Shown: positions 1 to 8,117 of the stretch, one piece after another
Layout: the number at the start of each line of letters is the position of its first letter
Position numbering within the stretch: the first letter of the stretch is position 1
From: Pedobacter sp. ASV12
GTDB lineage: Bacteria > Bacteroidota > Bacteroidia > Sphingobacteriales > Sphingobacteriaceae
Assembly (NCBI RefSeq): GCF_016429155.1
Contig: NZ_JAELUC010000023.1
Span: 1 to 53,727, forward strand
Length of the DNA: 53,727 nt
Reading direction: 5' to 3'
Program-made: the position numbers and the translations under genes
Notes under the pieces: generated by a model
What the model saw: the letters and a program-made list of their open reading frames with translations, nothing else
The model's database searches: none
Told to the model about the DNA's origin: nothing

Positions 1-86
1 CCCCCCCCCTCCCCCCCCCCCCCCCCCCCCCCCCTCACTCCCCATGTCGTGGTTCGTCGGCAGCGACAGATGTGTATAAGAGACAG
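1..86. other. Sequencing artefact: poly-C plus Nextera adapter
   Basis: The first ~44 bases are nearly all C. They are followed by a 10-base index-like string (ATGTCGTGGT, 43-52), then the Nextera read-1 adapter core TCGTCGGCAGCG, then the transposase mosaic end AGATGTGTATAAGAGACAG ending at 86. One base differs from the standard adapter (GAC for GTC). Translating it gives the well-known contaminant peptide QMCIRDR. None of this is genomic, and any start codon placed here is false. Confidence 0.97.
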
Positions 87-87
87 G

Positions 88-579
88 CACCATATCCCAG
101 TGAAAGACCTTGTCGACCTTACTTTTGATAGCGACGATAAAGTTTCGTTCAGGGCGGCTTGGATATTGGAAAATGTTTACGTTAGCCGGCCGGCAGATTT
201 TTTACCCGCGGCAGCCTATTTTTTAAACCGTTTTGCCACGCAGGATAATCTTTCTTGCAGGAGGCATTATGGCAAGATACTGGCCCTCATGACCAAGAGA
301 AATGCACCTCAAGCCATTAAAGAGGTACTAGCACAACATCCTTTGGATGCTTTGGTCGAAACTTCGTTTGCCTGGCTTATCGACGAGGAAGTTCCGGTTG
401 CCATCAAATCGCATATGTTAAATATTCTGGCCAATTTAAGCGCCAGGCAAGATTGGATCAGGGACGAATTGCTCCAAACGATGGATTGCCTGGTGAATAA
501 AGAAAGCATTGCCTTTTTTGCCAAAGCAAAACAGATCAGGAAACAGTTAAAGGTGAAGCCTGGCGCCTATAGCAGATAG
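88..579 (+). CDS. HEAT-repeat-like hypothetical protein, 5' end missing
   Basis: Only the C-terminal ~163 residues are present; the true start lies beyond the contig edge. An apparent ATG at 49 is inside sequencing adapter and must be ignored. The protein is helical, with regularly spaced leucine/alanine-rich helices (AAWILENVYV, ILALMTKR, MLNILANLSA) like a HEAT or ARM-type alpha-solenoid, which usually serves as a protein-binding scaffold. No catalytic motif or signal peptide is visible in this part. It reads in the same direction as the nitroreductase that follows 90 bp later. The HEAT assignment rests on helix pattern only; I do not recognise a specific family. Confidence 0.7.
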   Translation, partial: HHIPVKDLVDLTFDSDDKVSFRAAWILENVYVSRPADFLPAAAYFLNRFATQDNLSCRRHYGKILALMTKRNAPQAIKEVLAQHPLDALVETSFAWLIDEEVPVAIKSHMLNILANLSARQDWIRDELLQTMDCLVNKESIAFFAKAKQIRKQLKVKPGAYSR

Positions 580-669
580 GTCATTATTCGGTAGCCGGTT
601 TGCGGGTTTGGTTGAACAATTAACAATACAAAGATAAATCGCAGTTTCGAAATGCCTATTTTTGGACCC

Positions 670-1248
670 ATGAACAATACATACGAAATTCTATCAAAAG
701 TTATCAAAAATAGACGGAGCATTTTTCCGGCAAGCTATACCAATAAAGAAATCCCAACCGAAGTAATCGAGCAGATTTTGGAAAGCGCCAATTATGCACC
801 GACCCATAAATTGACCCAGCCTTGGCGTTTTACTGTAATCAGAAAAGAAGGAAAGGCCAAATTGGGCGAAACCTTGGGCCAGCTTTATCAGGCGGGTGTT
901 CCGGCAGAGAAGTTTTTACAGAAAAAATTCGACAGTTTCGGCGAAAAAACCTCGCAGGCCTCTTGTATCCTGGCCATCAATATCCAGTTTAGCCCAGATA
1001 AATTGCCCGCTTGGGAAGAAATAGCCGCCACAGCTTGTGCCGTACAAAATATTGCCTTAACTGCCGAAGCCCTAAATGTAGGCGCTTACTGGAGTTCGCC
1101 ACCATTGATCGAGCATTTGGACGAGTTTTTGGGATTAGCACCAAACGAAAAATGCTATGGCCTGTTTTACATGGGCTACCACAACGAAGAAGTACGCGAG
1201 GCCAACAGAACGCCAATGGCCGAAAAAGTAACCTGGATCGAAGGCTAG
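670..1248 (+). CDS. Nitroreductase family protein
   Basis: A 192-residue flavin-dependent oxidoreductase of the NfsB/FRase I-like nitroreductase superfamily, expected to be a cytoplasmic FMN-binding dimer that reduces small electrophiles with NAD(P)H; the physiological substrate cannot be told. The N-terminal motif IKNRRSIFPASY (residues ~11-22) carries the conserved arginines that contact the FMN phosphate, and SANYAPTHKLTQPWRF (~42-57) matches the family's SAPSxxNxQPWRF block. The C-terminal GLFYMGYH corresponds to the usual 'xxxxxGxP/H' end. I chose the ATG at 670 because homology begins with MNNTYEIL; an in-frame ATG at 652 would add six residues. Length is normal for the family. Confidence 0.9.
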   Translation: MNNTYEILSKVIKNRRSIFPASYTNKEIPTEVIEQILESANYAPTHKLTQPWRFTVIRKEGKAKLGETLGQLYQAGVPAEKFLQKKFDSFGEKTSQASCILAINIQFSPDKLPAWEEIAATACAVQNIALTAEALNVGAYWSSPPLIEHLDEFLGLAPNEKCYGLFYMGYHNEEVREANRTPMAEKVTWIEG

Positions 1249-1252
1249 GGAG

Positions 1253-1330
1253 TTGGTTAGTCCGTGGTCAATAGTGCTATTGGAGTTAGTGCTAAGGCGA
1301 TTGCGAATGAGCACTATTCGGGCTAACCAA
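1253..1330. repeat. Imperfect long inverted repeat
   Basis: In the gap after the nitroreductase, arms at 1253-1278 and 1310-1330 pair. TTGGTTAG..CCG at the outer left pairs with CGG..CTAACCAA at the outer right, and AATAGTGCT (1270-1278) pairs with AGCACTATT (1310-1318). The left arm has a five-base insertion (TGGTC), and the loop is ~31 bases. There is no T-run on either side, so it is not a simple terminator. It looks like a degenerate palindromic intergenic repeat. No second copy was seen in the window. Confidence 0.55.
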
Positions 1331-1391
1331 ACATTTTAACTTTCCGGTCTTTCAACTTTTCAACCTTCTAACTTTACAACTTAATCTGGAC

Positions 1392-1841
1392 ATGAATATC
1401 AAAACCTCATTATATCAACTGTGTTTAGCTTTTGTAGAAAAACGTATTGAAACAGCCAAAACCGCCTTGCAACAGGCAAGAGAGGCCAGCAACGACGACA
1501 CCAAGAGCAGTGCCGGCGATAAGTTCGAAACCAGTAGGGAAATGGCGCAACAGGATATCGAGCGCAACATGCGCCTGCTGAGCGATGCAGAGGAGCAACT
1601 GAAAGGTTTGGAACTGATGAAGGAGCTGGCACCAACAATGCAGGTAAGAAACGGCAGTTTGGTCTTCACCGACCAAGGCAATTTTTACTTGAGCATCAGT
1701 GCCGGACAATTACAACTTGATCAAACGGCTTATTTTGCCATTTCGGTAGCCTCGCCCATTGGCAAATTGTTTTTAGGCAAACAAAAAGGGGATATGGTCG
1801 ATTTTAACGGAAAGCAATATAAAATCAGCGAAGTACTCTAA
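1392..1841 (+). CDS. GreA/GreB-like protein (often labelled 3-oxoacyl-ACP synthase)
   Basis: A 149-residue protein with a long charged helical N-terminal half (~10-85: KRIETAKTALQQAREA, DKFETSREMAQQDIERNM) followed by a compact beta-rich C-terminal half (FTDQGNFYLSISAG, ASPIGKLFLGKQKGD). This coiled-coil plus FKBP-like layout, and the 'SPIGKxLLGKKxGD' signature at ~121-135, resemble the transcript-cleavage factors GreA/GreB. The N-terminal hairpin's acidic tip is weak, so real cleavage activity is uncertain. Bacteroidota copies are commonly annotated as 3-oxoacyl-ACP synthase, which nothing in the sequence supports. It ends directly at a strong bidirectional terminator. Confidence 0.7.
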   Translation: MNIKTSLYQLCLAFVEKRIETAKTALQQAREASNDDTKSSAGDKFETSREMAQQDIERNMRLLSDAEEQLKGLELMKELAPTMQVRNGSLVFTDQGNFYLSISAGQLQLDQTAYFAISVASPIGKLFLGKQKGDMVDFNGKQYKISEVL

Positions 1842-1842
1842 C

Positions 1843-1871
1843 AAAAAAGCCGGCTAATCGCCGGCTTTTTT
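1843..1871. terminator. Bidirectional intrinsic terminator
   Basis: GCCGGC (1849-1854) and GCCGGC (1860-1865) form a perfect 6-bp GC stem with loop TAATC, flanked by six A on the left and six T on the right. It can stop transcription of the GreA/B-like gene on + and of the deacetylase gene on -, whose stop codon is at 1873-1875. Confidence 0.9.
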
Positions 1872-1872
1872 G

Positions 1873-2760
1873 TTAGAAACTATTCTTAATGCTGTTGCTT
1901 AATGTTTTAGGGCTCCAATAGCCACTGGCAATAATCCTTCTGATGGTGAATAATGGATCTTTCTCGTCGCGTTTGGTAGCTAACTGAAAAGCCATTCTGA
2001 AACCACGCTTTTTAAGCTCCGGAATGCCTTCTGCGTTCCACAAGCCAAATGGATAGGCAAACTCCGTCATTTTCTTGCCGGTAATCTCCTCCAGTTTTTT
2101 AGTAGGCTTGTCTAGCTGTTCTTCCCAGTCTTTGCCCGCATATTTTTTAAAGTTCTTGTGGTCATAGGTATGGCTTCCGATCACGTTGCCTTCTGCTGCC
2201 AATTGCTTAATCTGGTCGGCGCTCATGTAATCAACAAATTTTCCCTTTTTGCCAATAGAAACGGTCATGATAAAATAAACTGCCTTGTAGCCGTATTTCT
2301 GCAAGGTTGGACGAACAACCGTAAATTGGTCGAGGTCGGTATCGTCAAAAGTAAGCATGATGGGCTTGCTAGGCAGGGGTGCGCCAGTATTGAGGTAGGC
2401 GTAAAGTTGGTCTGGCAAAATGGTATGGTAACCGCTGTCGGCCAGCATTTTGATCTGGTCTTTAAAGTTTTGGATTTCTACAATATAGTCTTTGCCTACT
2501 TTTCCATCGGTTGGCTTCCAGTTACGAACCTGGTGGTAACACAAAATAGGCACTTGTTTACGTGCCAAGATGGTTTTAGCATCGGCTACTTTGATGTTGC
2601 CACTTGCTGTTTGAGGTGTAGTAGCTGCAGCAGGGCTTGTTGCCTGTGCATTTGCGGTACTATCGCCTCCAGCCTGGGTAGCGCTTGGTTGCGATTTGGA
2701 TTGGCAGCCTAGGACTAAAATCAGCGAAGCGGCCAAAAGTGATAAGAAAGTTTTTCTCAT
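1873..2760 (-). CDS. Polysaccharide deacetylase (NodB-type) lipoprotein
   Basis: A 295-residue carbohydrate esterase family 4-like enzyme, expected to remove acetyl groups from an N-acetylated polysaccharide at the cell envelope. A lipoprotein signal peptide ends in LVLGC with lipidated Cys19, followed by a ~40-residue Ala/Ser/Thr-rich tether. The NodB domain starts at VPILCYHQV (~70). It has the metal/base motif TFDD (137-140), the zinc-ligand motif SHTYDH (196-201) and the YPFG motif (236-239). The CYH opening and lipoprotein form resemble PgaB/IcaB-type and related Bacteroidota deacetylases. It stands alone between two genes on the other strand, so its target polymer is not shown by context. 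Confidence 0.92.
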   Translation of the reverse strand: MRKTFLSLLAASLILVLGCQSKSQPSATQAGGDSTANAQATSPAAATTPQTASGNIKVADAKTILARKQVPILCYHQVRNWKPTDGKVGKDYIVEIQNFKDQIKMLADSGYHTILPDQLYAYLNTGAPLPSKPIMLTFDDTDLDQFTVVRPTLQKYGYKAVYFIMTVSIGKKGKFVDYMSADQIKQLAAEGNVIGSHTYDHKNFKKYAGKDWEEQLDKPTKKLEEITGKKMTEFAYPFGLWNAEGIPELKKRGFRMAFQLATKRDEKDPLFTIRRIIASGYWSPKTLSNSIKNSF

Positions 2761-2956
2761 GGTTAATATTTATGTTACAAAACTATGAAAACAAGGGGGA
2801 TTTGAAGGCAAAATTTTTCGGGTGTGGATAAAAATAGATGATTGGTAGCAGAAAAATAGGCGAATCCCAATTTTCCTATCTTTTTTACAATTAAAACTAT
2901 GGCCAACAGTACATTTTAAATAAATTAGGCGCTTCAATTTATCAATCAACTATGTA

Positions 2957-5461
2957 ATGAAAAAACTTTACTTCTTTTTGTTTTTTGTTTCCTTGTTTGG
3001 CGTACAGGCTTTTGCACAAACCAAAACCATATCGCTAACAGAAACTACTCCAGCTCCTGAACGAGCAAACTATCAAGCCGCTGCCCGTTTCTCGCCAAAT
3101 AAGTTGAGAAAAATTATTTACTCGACAGCGGTAGATCCACATTGGCTCAAGTTGAGCAACCGTTTTTGGTATCAGTATGAAACGCCAAACGGCAAGCAAT
3201 GGTATATTGTTGAACCAGCGGCCAGAAGCAAAAAAATGCTGTTCGACCCGGCCAAAATGGCCGCACAGATTACCATGATTATCCGCGATCCTTTTGATGC
3301 GCAGCACTTGCCTATCGAAAACCTCAAGTTTGCCAAAGACGAAAAAAGCATCACTTTCGAAGTGAGAAGCACTACCGATGAGGTAAAACCCGACAGAAAA
3401 GACAAAAAAGCAGCCGATTCGATACAAAAGAAAATCTATTCTTTCAACTACGAACTGGCCAGTCAAAAACTGACCGAAATCCCAAACTTCCAAAAGCCTA
3501 AGGCCAAGCCGTCATGGGGTTCGGTAGCACCCGATTCTTCGGCCATTATTTTCTCGCGCAACTATAACCTGTATTGGATGGATAAAGAGAACTACAAAAA
3601 AGCGGTTAAGAACGAAGAAGACAGCACTATTGTAGAGCACCAATTGACCAAAGATGGTGTGAAGTTCTATTCGTACGGTAGCGACGGCGATGGCGAAAAC
3701 AACGAAGAAAACATCAAAAACAACAAGAAAAGACGTGGAGCTTATGTATTGTGGTCGCCAGATTCTAAATATTTTGTGCTCGACAGAACCGATTCGCGTC
3801 AGGTTAAAGACCTTTGGGTAATCAACAGCGTTTCGGCTGGTCGCCCAACCTTAGAAACTTACAAATACCAGATGCCAGGCGAGAAAGAAGCGCCGATTGA
3901 CGAGTTTGTATTGTTCGATTTTGCAAAGAAAACCTACAAAACCATCAATACTACCGCCTTTAAAGACCAAAGCATTTCGGCTTGGGGCAAAGAATCGCTA
4001 AACAAAGACCGCGACAATGAGTTCCGTCCGTCTATTTGGCTAGGCGATAACAGCAAGTTTTATTTTGCCCGTACCAGCAGGGATTTGAAACGCATCGATA
4101 TCTGTACCATTGATATCAATACCGGTAAGGTAACTACCCTCATCGAAGAGCGTTTTAATACTTATGTAGAGGTACAACGCCCAGGATTAATTGATGGAGG
4201 CAAAGAAATTATCCACTGGAGCGAACGCGACGGCTGGGGGCATTTCTACCTGTTTGATGGCAATGGTAAATTGAAAAATCAAATTACTTCGGGATCTTTC
4301 CACTGCGAAGGCATCGTTAACATCGACCAGAAAAACCGCGTGCTTTATTTTACGGCCAATGGTCGCGAAGCGAAGGAAGACCCTTATTACCTGCACCTGT
4401 ACCGCATCAATTTTGATGGTACAGGAATGAAATTGCTGAACAGCGGCGATTTTGACCATCAAGTAAACATGAACGACGAGAACAAATTCCTAGTAGATAA
4501 TTTCTCGCGTGTCAATACCGTTCCTAAATCTGTTTTGCTGGATAACGAAGGCAATAAGGTGATGGACTTGGAAACTGCCGACCTATCTTTGCTGATGGCT
4601 ACCGGCTACAAGTTTCCTGAACCTTTCAAGGTGAAAGCCGACGATGGCATTACCGATTTGTATGGCGTCATGTACAAGCCTTTCAATTTCGATCCAAACA
4701 AGAAATACCCGATTATCGAGTACGTTTATCCGGGCCCTCAAACCGAGGCGGTAAACAAATCGTTTGGCCGTGCCATGGACCGTGTTGACCGTTTGGCGCA
4801 ACTGGGCTACATTGTCATTACCGTGGGTAACCGTGGTGGCAATCCGGCGCGTTCTAAATGGTACCATACTTATGGCTATGGCAACCTGCGCGATTATGGT
4901 TTGGCCGATAAAAAAGCAGCTATTGAGCAACTGGCCGATAAATATTCGTTCATCGATGCTAACAGGGTAGGTATTACCGGTCACTCGGGGGGTGGTTTCA
5001 TGTCAACCGCGGCCATGTTGGTTTATCCAGATTTCTTTAAGGTAGCTGTATCTGCGGCGGGTAACCATGACAATAGCATCTACAACCGCTGGTGGAGCGA
5101 AAAGCACCATGGCGTAAAAGAGATCGTGTCGGCCAAAGGCGATACCACTTTCAAATATTCGATCGACAAAAATCCTGACCTGGCTAAAAACCTGAAAGGC
5201 CATTTATTGCTCATGCATGGCGATATCGACAACAACGTACATCCAGCCAACTCTATCCGTGTAGCCAATGCCTTGATCAGGGCTGGCAAAAGGTTCGACT
5301 TTATGATTGTTCCGGGGCAGCGCCACGGTTTTGGCGACATGACCGAATACATGTTCTGGCGCTTGGCCGATTATTTTAACAATTACCTGCTCAACGATTT
5401 TTCGCAGTCTGTAAACGTAAACATTACCGAAATGGACAGGGAAATAGAACGCAAGCAATAA
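2957..5461 (+). CDS. S9 family dipeptidyl-peptidase (DPP IV-like)
   Basis: An 834-residue secreted or periplasmic serine peptidase of the prolyl oligopeptidase family. Residues 1-20 are a signal peptide ending AFAQ. Residues ~40-560 are a DPP IV-type beta-propeller (LYWMDKENYKK, YVLWSPDSKYF, WSERDGWGHFYLF). Residues ~575-834 are the alpha/beta-hydrolase domain. The catalytic triad is visible: Ser677 in GHSGGG, Asp758 in HGDIDNNVH and His790 in QRHGFG. Such enzymes cleave dipeptides from peptide N termini, often after Pro or Ala. The exact specificity is not readable, and GHSGGG differs from classical DPP IV GWSYGG. It lies upstream of another exported peptidase, suggesting joint peptide scavenging, though a terminator separates them. 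Confidence 0.93.
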   Translation: MKKLYFFLFFVSLFGVQAFAQTKTISLTETTPAPERANYQAAARFSPNKLRKIIYSTAVDPHWLKLSNRFWYQYETPNGKQWYIVEPAARSKKMLFDPAKMAAQITMIIRDPFDAQHLPIENLKFAKDEKSITFEVRSTTDEVKPDRKDKKAADSIQKKIYSFNYELASQKLTEIPNFQKPKAKPSWGSVAPDSSAIIFSRNYNLYWMDKENYKKAVKNEEDSTIVEHQLTKDGVKFYSYGSDGDGENNEENIKNNKKRRGAYVLWSPDSKYFVLDRTDSRQVKDLWVINSVSAGRPTLETYKYQMPGEKEAPIDEFVLFDFAKKTYKTINTTAFKDQSISAWGKESLNKDRDNEFRPSIWLGDNSKFYFARTSRDLKRIDICTIDINTGKVTTLIEERFNTYVEVQRPGLIDGGKEIIHWSERDGWGHFYLFDGNGKLKNQITSGSFHCEGIVNIDQKNRVLYFTANGREAKEDPYYLHLYRINFDGTGMKLLNSGDFDHQVNMNDENKFLVDNFSRVNTVPKSVLLDNEGNKVMDLETADLSLLMATGYKFPEPFKVKADDGITDLYGVMYKPFNFDPNKKYPIIEYVYPGPQTEAVNKSFGRAMDRVDRLAQLGYIVITVGNRGGNPARSKWYHTYGYGNLRDYGLADKKAAIEQLADKYSFIDANRVGITGHSGGGFMSTAAMLVYPDFFKVAVSAAGNHDNSIYNRWWSEKHHGVKEIVSAKGDTTFKYSIDKNPDLAKNLKGHLLLMHGDIDNNVHPANSIRVANALIRAGKRFDFMIVPGQRHGFGDMTEYMFWRLADYFNNYLLNDFSQSVNVNITEMDREIERKQ

Positions 5462-5470
5462 CATCAGCAA

Positions 5471-5506
5471 CAAATAAGCCTCGAAAATTCGAGGCTTATT
5501 TGTTTT
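5471..5506. terminator. Intrinsic terminator after the S9 peptidase
   Basis: AATAAGCCTCGA and TCGAGGCTTATT form a perfect 12-bp stem around AAAT, followed on + by TGTTTT. It closes the dipeptidyl-peptidase transcript ten bases after its stop codon, so the M28 gene needs its own promoter. Confidence 0.88.
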
Positions 5507-5544
5507 AAAACCTTATTTTAGGTATTCCTAAACCCGCTAAACAA

Positions 5545-7203
5545 ATGAAAAAACAATTACTCGTACTGTCGGTGGGCATGCTAGCTTTAGCCTCCTGCCA
5601 ATCGTCAGGTCAAAAATCGGCAGGCGTAGAAGCCGATTCCGCATCGCTAAAAGCCATTAACGATTCTGCCTTCGCCAAACACATCGCCGTGCTGGCTTCC
5701 GACGATTTTGAAGGGCGCAAGCCATTTACCGCCGGAGAAACCAAAACCATCAATTACCTGAAAGGTGAATTCGAAAAACTGGGCCTGAAACCGGGCAATG
5801 GCAACAGCTATTTTCAGCAGGTGCCGATGGTTGATATCAAATCGACCCCAGCCGGAGCCATGGCCATTAAAGGAGCTACAGGAAGCCTGAGCCTTAAATA
5901 CCTCGACGATTTTGTGGCCGCCACCCGCCATGTAACCAATCAGGTGAAAGTTGAGAACTCCGAGATGGTTTTTGCCGGCTATGGCATTGTGGCACCAGAG
6001 TACAAATGGAACGACTACGAAGGCCTGGATGTGAAGGGCAAAACCGTTGTGGTATTGGTAAACGATCCGGGTTTTTCAGACTCGACTTTGTTTAAGGGCA
6101 AAACCATGACTTATTACGGCCGTTGGACTTACAAGTTTGAAGAGGCGGCCCGTCAAGGCGCTACTGGGATCATCATCATCCACGACACGGCACCGGCAAG
6201 CTATCCTTGGAGCGTAGTGAGAAGCGGCTGGTCTAAATCGAAACTGTATTTGGACTCCAAAGACAATAACCGTTCGAGGGCTTTAATGGAAGGCTGGATT
6301 ACCCAAGAGGTAGCCAAGGACCTGTTTAAAATGGCCGGCAAATCGGAAGATTTGATGAAACAGGCTGGGAAACCTGGCTTTAAACCGGTTGATTTGGGGC
6401 TCAAAGTGTCGCTAACCATTAACAATGCCATCAAAAAATCGGTTTCCAACAATGTGGTGGCAGTTTTGCCGGGCACCAAAAGAGCCAACGAATACTTGAT
6501 CTATTCGGGCCATTGGGATCACCTGGGCAAGGGCGAAGCCATTAACGGCGATTCGATTTATAACGGCGCGGTTGACAATGCCACCGGAACAGCGGCTTTG
6601 CTGCTCTTGGCCGATGCCTTTAAAAAAGCCAAGCACCAGCCTGAGCGTTCTATTTTATTTATTGCCTTAACAGGCGAGGAACAGGGCTTGCTGGGTTCAG
6701 AGTATTATGCTTCGCATCCTTTGGTTCCAGTAAACAAAACGGTTGCCGATATCAACATCGATGCCATGGAGGCTTCGGGGATGACCAAAGATATTGTTGT
6801 AGTGGGCTATGGCCAGTCAGAATTGGAAGATTACTTGGCCGAAGCAGCCAAAAAGCAGGAGCGTGTAGTAGCCAAAGATCCTAATCCTTCAGCAGGCTCG
6901 TATTTCAGGTCAGACCACTTCAATTTTGCCAAAGTGGGTATTCCGGCATTGTATACCGGCAATGGCATTAACAATGTAAAGCACGGTGAAGCTTGGGGCA
7001 AGGCCCAGCAAGAAGATTATACCAAAAACCGTTACCATGCGCCTGCAGATAATTTTGAACCAGCTAAATGGGATTTTTCGGGTATGGTGGCCGATTTGAG
7101 ATTGTTATTTGAGGTGGGCTATCGCCTCAGCAACGAAAGTACCTTTCCGGGATGGAAAGAAGGCTCTGAATTTAAGGCCATTAGGGCCAAGAGCATGAAA
7201 TAG
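5545..7203 (+). CDS. M28 family zinc aminopeptidase lipoprotein with PA domain
   Basis: A 552-residue exported metallopeptidase. A lipoprotein signal ends LALASC with lipidated Cys18. A protease-associated (PA) insert covers roughly residues 135-235 (VFAGYGIVAPEYKWNDYEG, GATGIIIIHDT). The M28 catalytic domain shows all expected two-zinc residues: His323 and Asp325 in GHWDH, Asp344 in GAVDNATG, the Glu378-Glu379 pair in TGEEQG, Asp406 in INIDAME and His458 in SDHF. M28 enzymes remove N-terminal amino acids from peptides. Together with the preceding S9 peptidase this makes a pair of envelope peptidases. No truncation is seen. Confidence 0.93.
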   Translation: MKKQLLVLSVGMLALASCQSSGQKSAGVEADSASLKAINDSAFAKHIAVLASDDFEGRKPFTAGETKTINYLKGEFEKLGLKPGNGNSYFQQVPMVDIKSTPAGAMAIKGATGSLSLKYLDDFVAATRHVTNQVKVENSEMVFAGYGIVAPEYKWNDYEGLDVKGKTVVVLVNDPGFSDSTLFKGKTMTYYGRWTYKFEEAARQGATGIIIIHDTAPASYPWSVVRSGWSKSKLYLDSKDNNRSRALMEGWITQEVAKDLFKMAGKSEDLMKQAGKPGFKPVDLGLKVSLTINNAIKKSVSNNVVAVLPGTKRANEYLIYSGHWDHLGKGEAINGDSIYNGAVDNATGTAALLLLADAFKKAKHQPERSILFIALTGEEQGLLGSEYYASHPLVPVNKTVADINIDAMEASGMTKDIVVVGYGQSELEDYLAEAAKKQERVVAKDPNPSAGSYFRSDHFNFAKVGIPALYTGNGINNVKHGEAWGKAQQEDYTKNRYHAPADNFEPAKWDFSGMVADLRLLFEVGYRLSNESTFPGWKEGSEFKAIRAKSMK

Positions 7204-7223
7204 AAATTACGGAAGTATATGAT

Positions 7224-7260
7224 TAACCCCTCGTTTATTGCTAAACTGAGGGGTTTTTTA
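7224..7260. terminator. Intrinsic terminator after the M28 peptidase
   Basis: AACCCCTC and GAGGGGTT pair across a ~13-base loop, followed on + by a TTTTTTA run. The A-rich left side is weaker, but the hairpin may also serve the barrel gene converging from the - strand, whose stop codon is at 7271. Confidence 0.82.
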
Positions 7261-7270
7261 TACAGAGTAA

Positions 7271-7957
7271 TCAAAAATGAAAATTAAAACCGATGCTCGG
7301 ATTGAATGAGTCGGTTGCAAAAGAGAACGTTTCGGTAGTTGGGATGCTCAACCCGTTTGATACGTCTTTAGGTTTTGTTTTGCGGTAGCTGGCCAATGGG
7401 AAGCTAAATTCGATAGCCCATTTTTTGGATGGAAAAAAGGCAAAGCCTGGTGATAGGGCCGCACCATAAGAAGTTAGTTTGTAATTGTCTTCCGAGCTGG
7501 AATTTATCGGCGCGCTATAAACAGAACGGTTAATCGCTTTGCCAAAACCAACGCCAAGGTTAAACTCGCCAAAAAATTTAAATTTATCAGCCACATCAAC
7601 ATATTTTCTTACAAAAGGTTCGATACTGAAGACATGTTGCTTACCCGTTTGCGTAGCCAAAATAATAGCAGAAGAAGCGGTATTTACTGTATTAACCGTC
7701 GATTTGCTATGAACATAGCCAGCTCCGAGACCAATGGTCAGGTTATCGGCTACAAAATAGCCGAAACGCGGCATGATGTTAAAAGCCTCTGCTTTTTGTT
7801 CGGTGCTAAAAGTTGGACTAGTGGAAACGATTTGGTTGTTTTTATTGGAAGTAAATCCAATTGAACCATTGATAAAGCTTTTTCCTTTTTCTGTTTGCGC
7901 GTTTGCGCCACAGGCCATAAGGCATAGCGCGGCCAGGATGAATAATTGAGGTTTCAT
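7271..7957 (-). CDS. Outer-membrane beta-barrel protein
   Basis: A 228-residue protein with a signal peptide (MKPQLFILAALCLMACGANAQ). Alternating hydrophobic/polar strands run throughout (FINGSIGFTSN, FNIMPRFGYFVADNLTIGLGAGYV, FSIEPFVRKYVDV), and the last residue is an aromatic Phe in FNFHF. That is the layout of a small 8-stranded OmpA/OmpW-like barrel as in the Bacteroidota 'porin family' proteins. The cysteine at position 16 is not in a lipobox context that fits better than the AQ cleavage site. Function is unknown, and many of these are structural or adhesion proteins. It lies 160 bp downstream of a large MG2/plug gene but behind a terminator, so it is probably transcribed separately. Confidence 0.82.
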   Translation of the reverse strand: MKPQLFILAALCLMACGANAQTEKGKSFINGSIGFTSNKNNQIVSTSPTFSTEQKAEAFNIMPRFGYFVADNLTIGLGAGYVHSKSTVNTVNTASSAIILATQTGKQHVFSIEPFVRKYVDVADKFKFFGEFNLGVGFGKAINRSVYSAPINSSSEDNYKLTSYGAALSPGFAFFPSKKWAIEFSFPLASYRKTKPKDVSNGLSIPTTETFSFATDSFNPSIGFNFHF

Positions 7958-8000
7958 TTGTGTGTTTTTGTGTTAACCAAGTTTAGGCATAAAAAACGAA

Positions 8001-8024
8001 AAACAACTATAGATGTAGTTGTTT
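8001..8024 (-). terminator. Intrinsic terminator for the MG2/plug gene
   Basis: AAACAACTA and TAGTTGTTT form a perfect 9-bp stem with loop TAGATG. Read on the - strand it continues into a T-rich tract. It lies ~95 bases past the stop of the 838-residue gene and before the barrel gene start. Confidence 0.65.
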
Positions 8025-8117
8025 AATCTTTAACTGCTTGTAAGTCAGGTTAAAAATTTTCAACATGGCTTTAGCATTTATCCACTAAGCTATAATGCGA
8101 TACGATTTGGCCAAAGG

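Noticed and set aside
49..87. ATG start at 49 for the first gene
   Set aside because: The codons 49-87 are adapter sequence (QMCIRDR artefact); the true start is off the contig.
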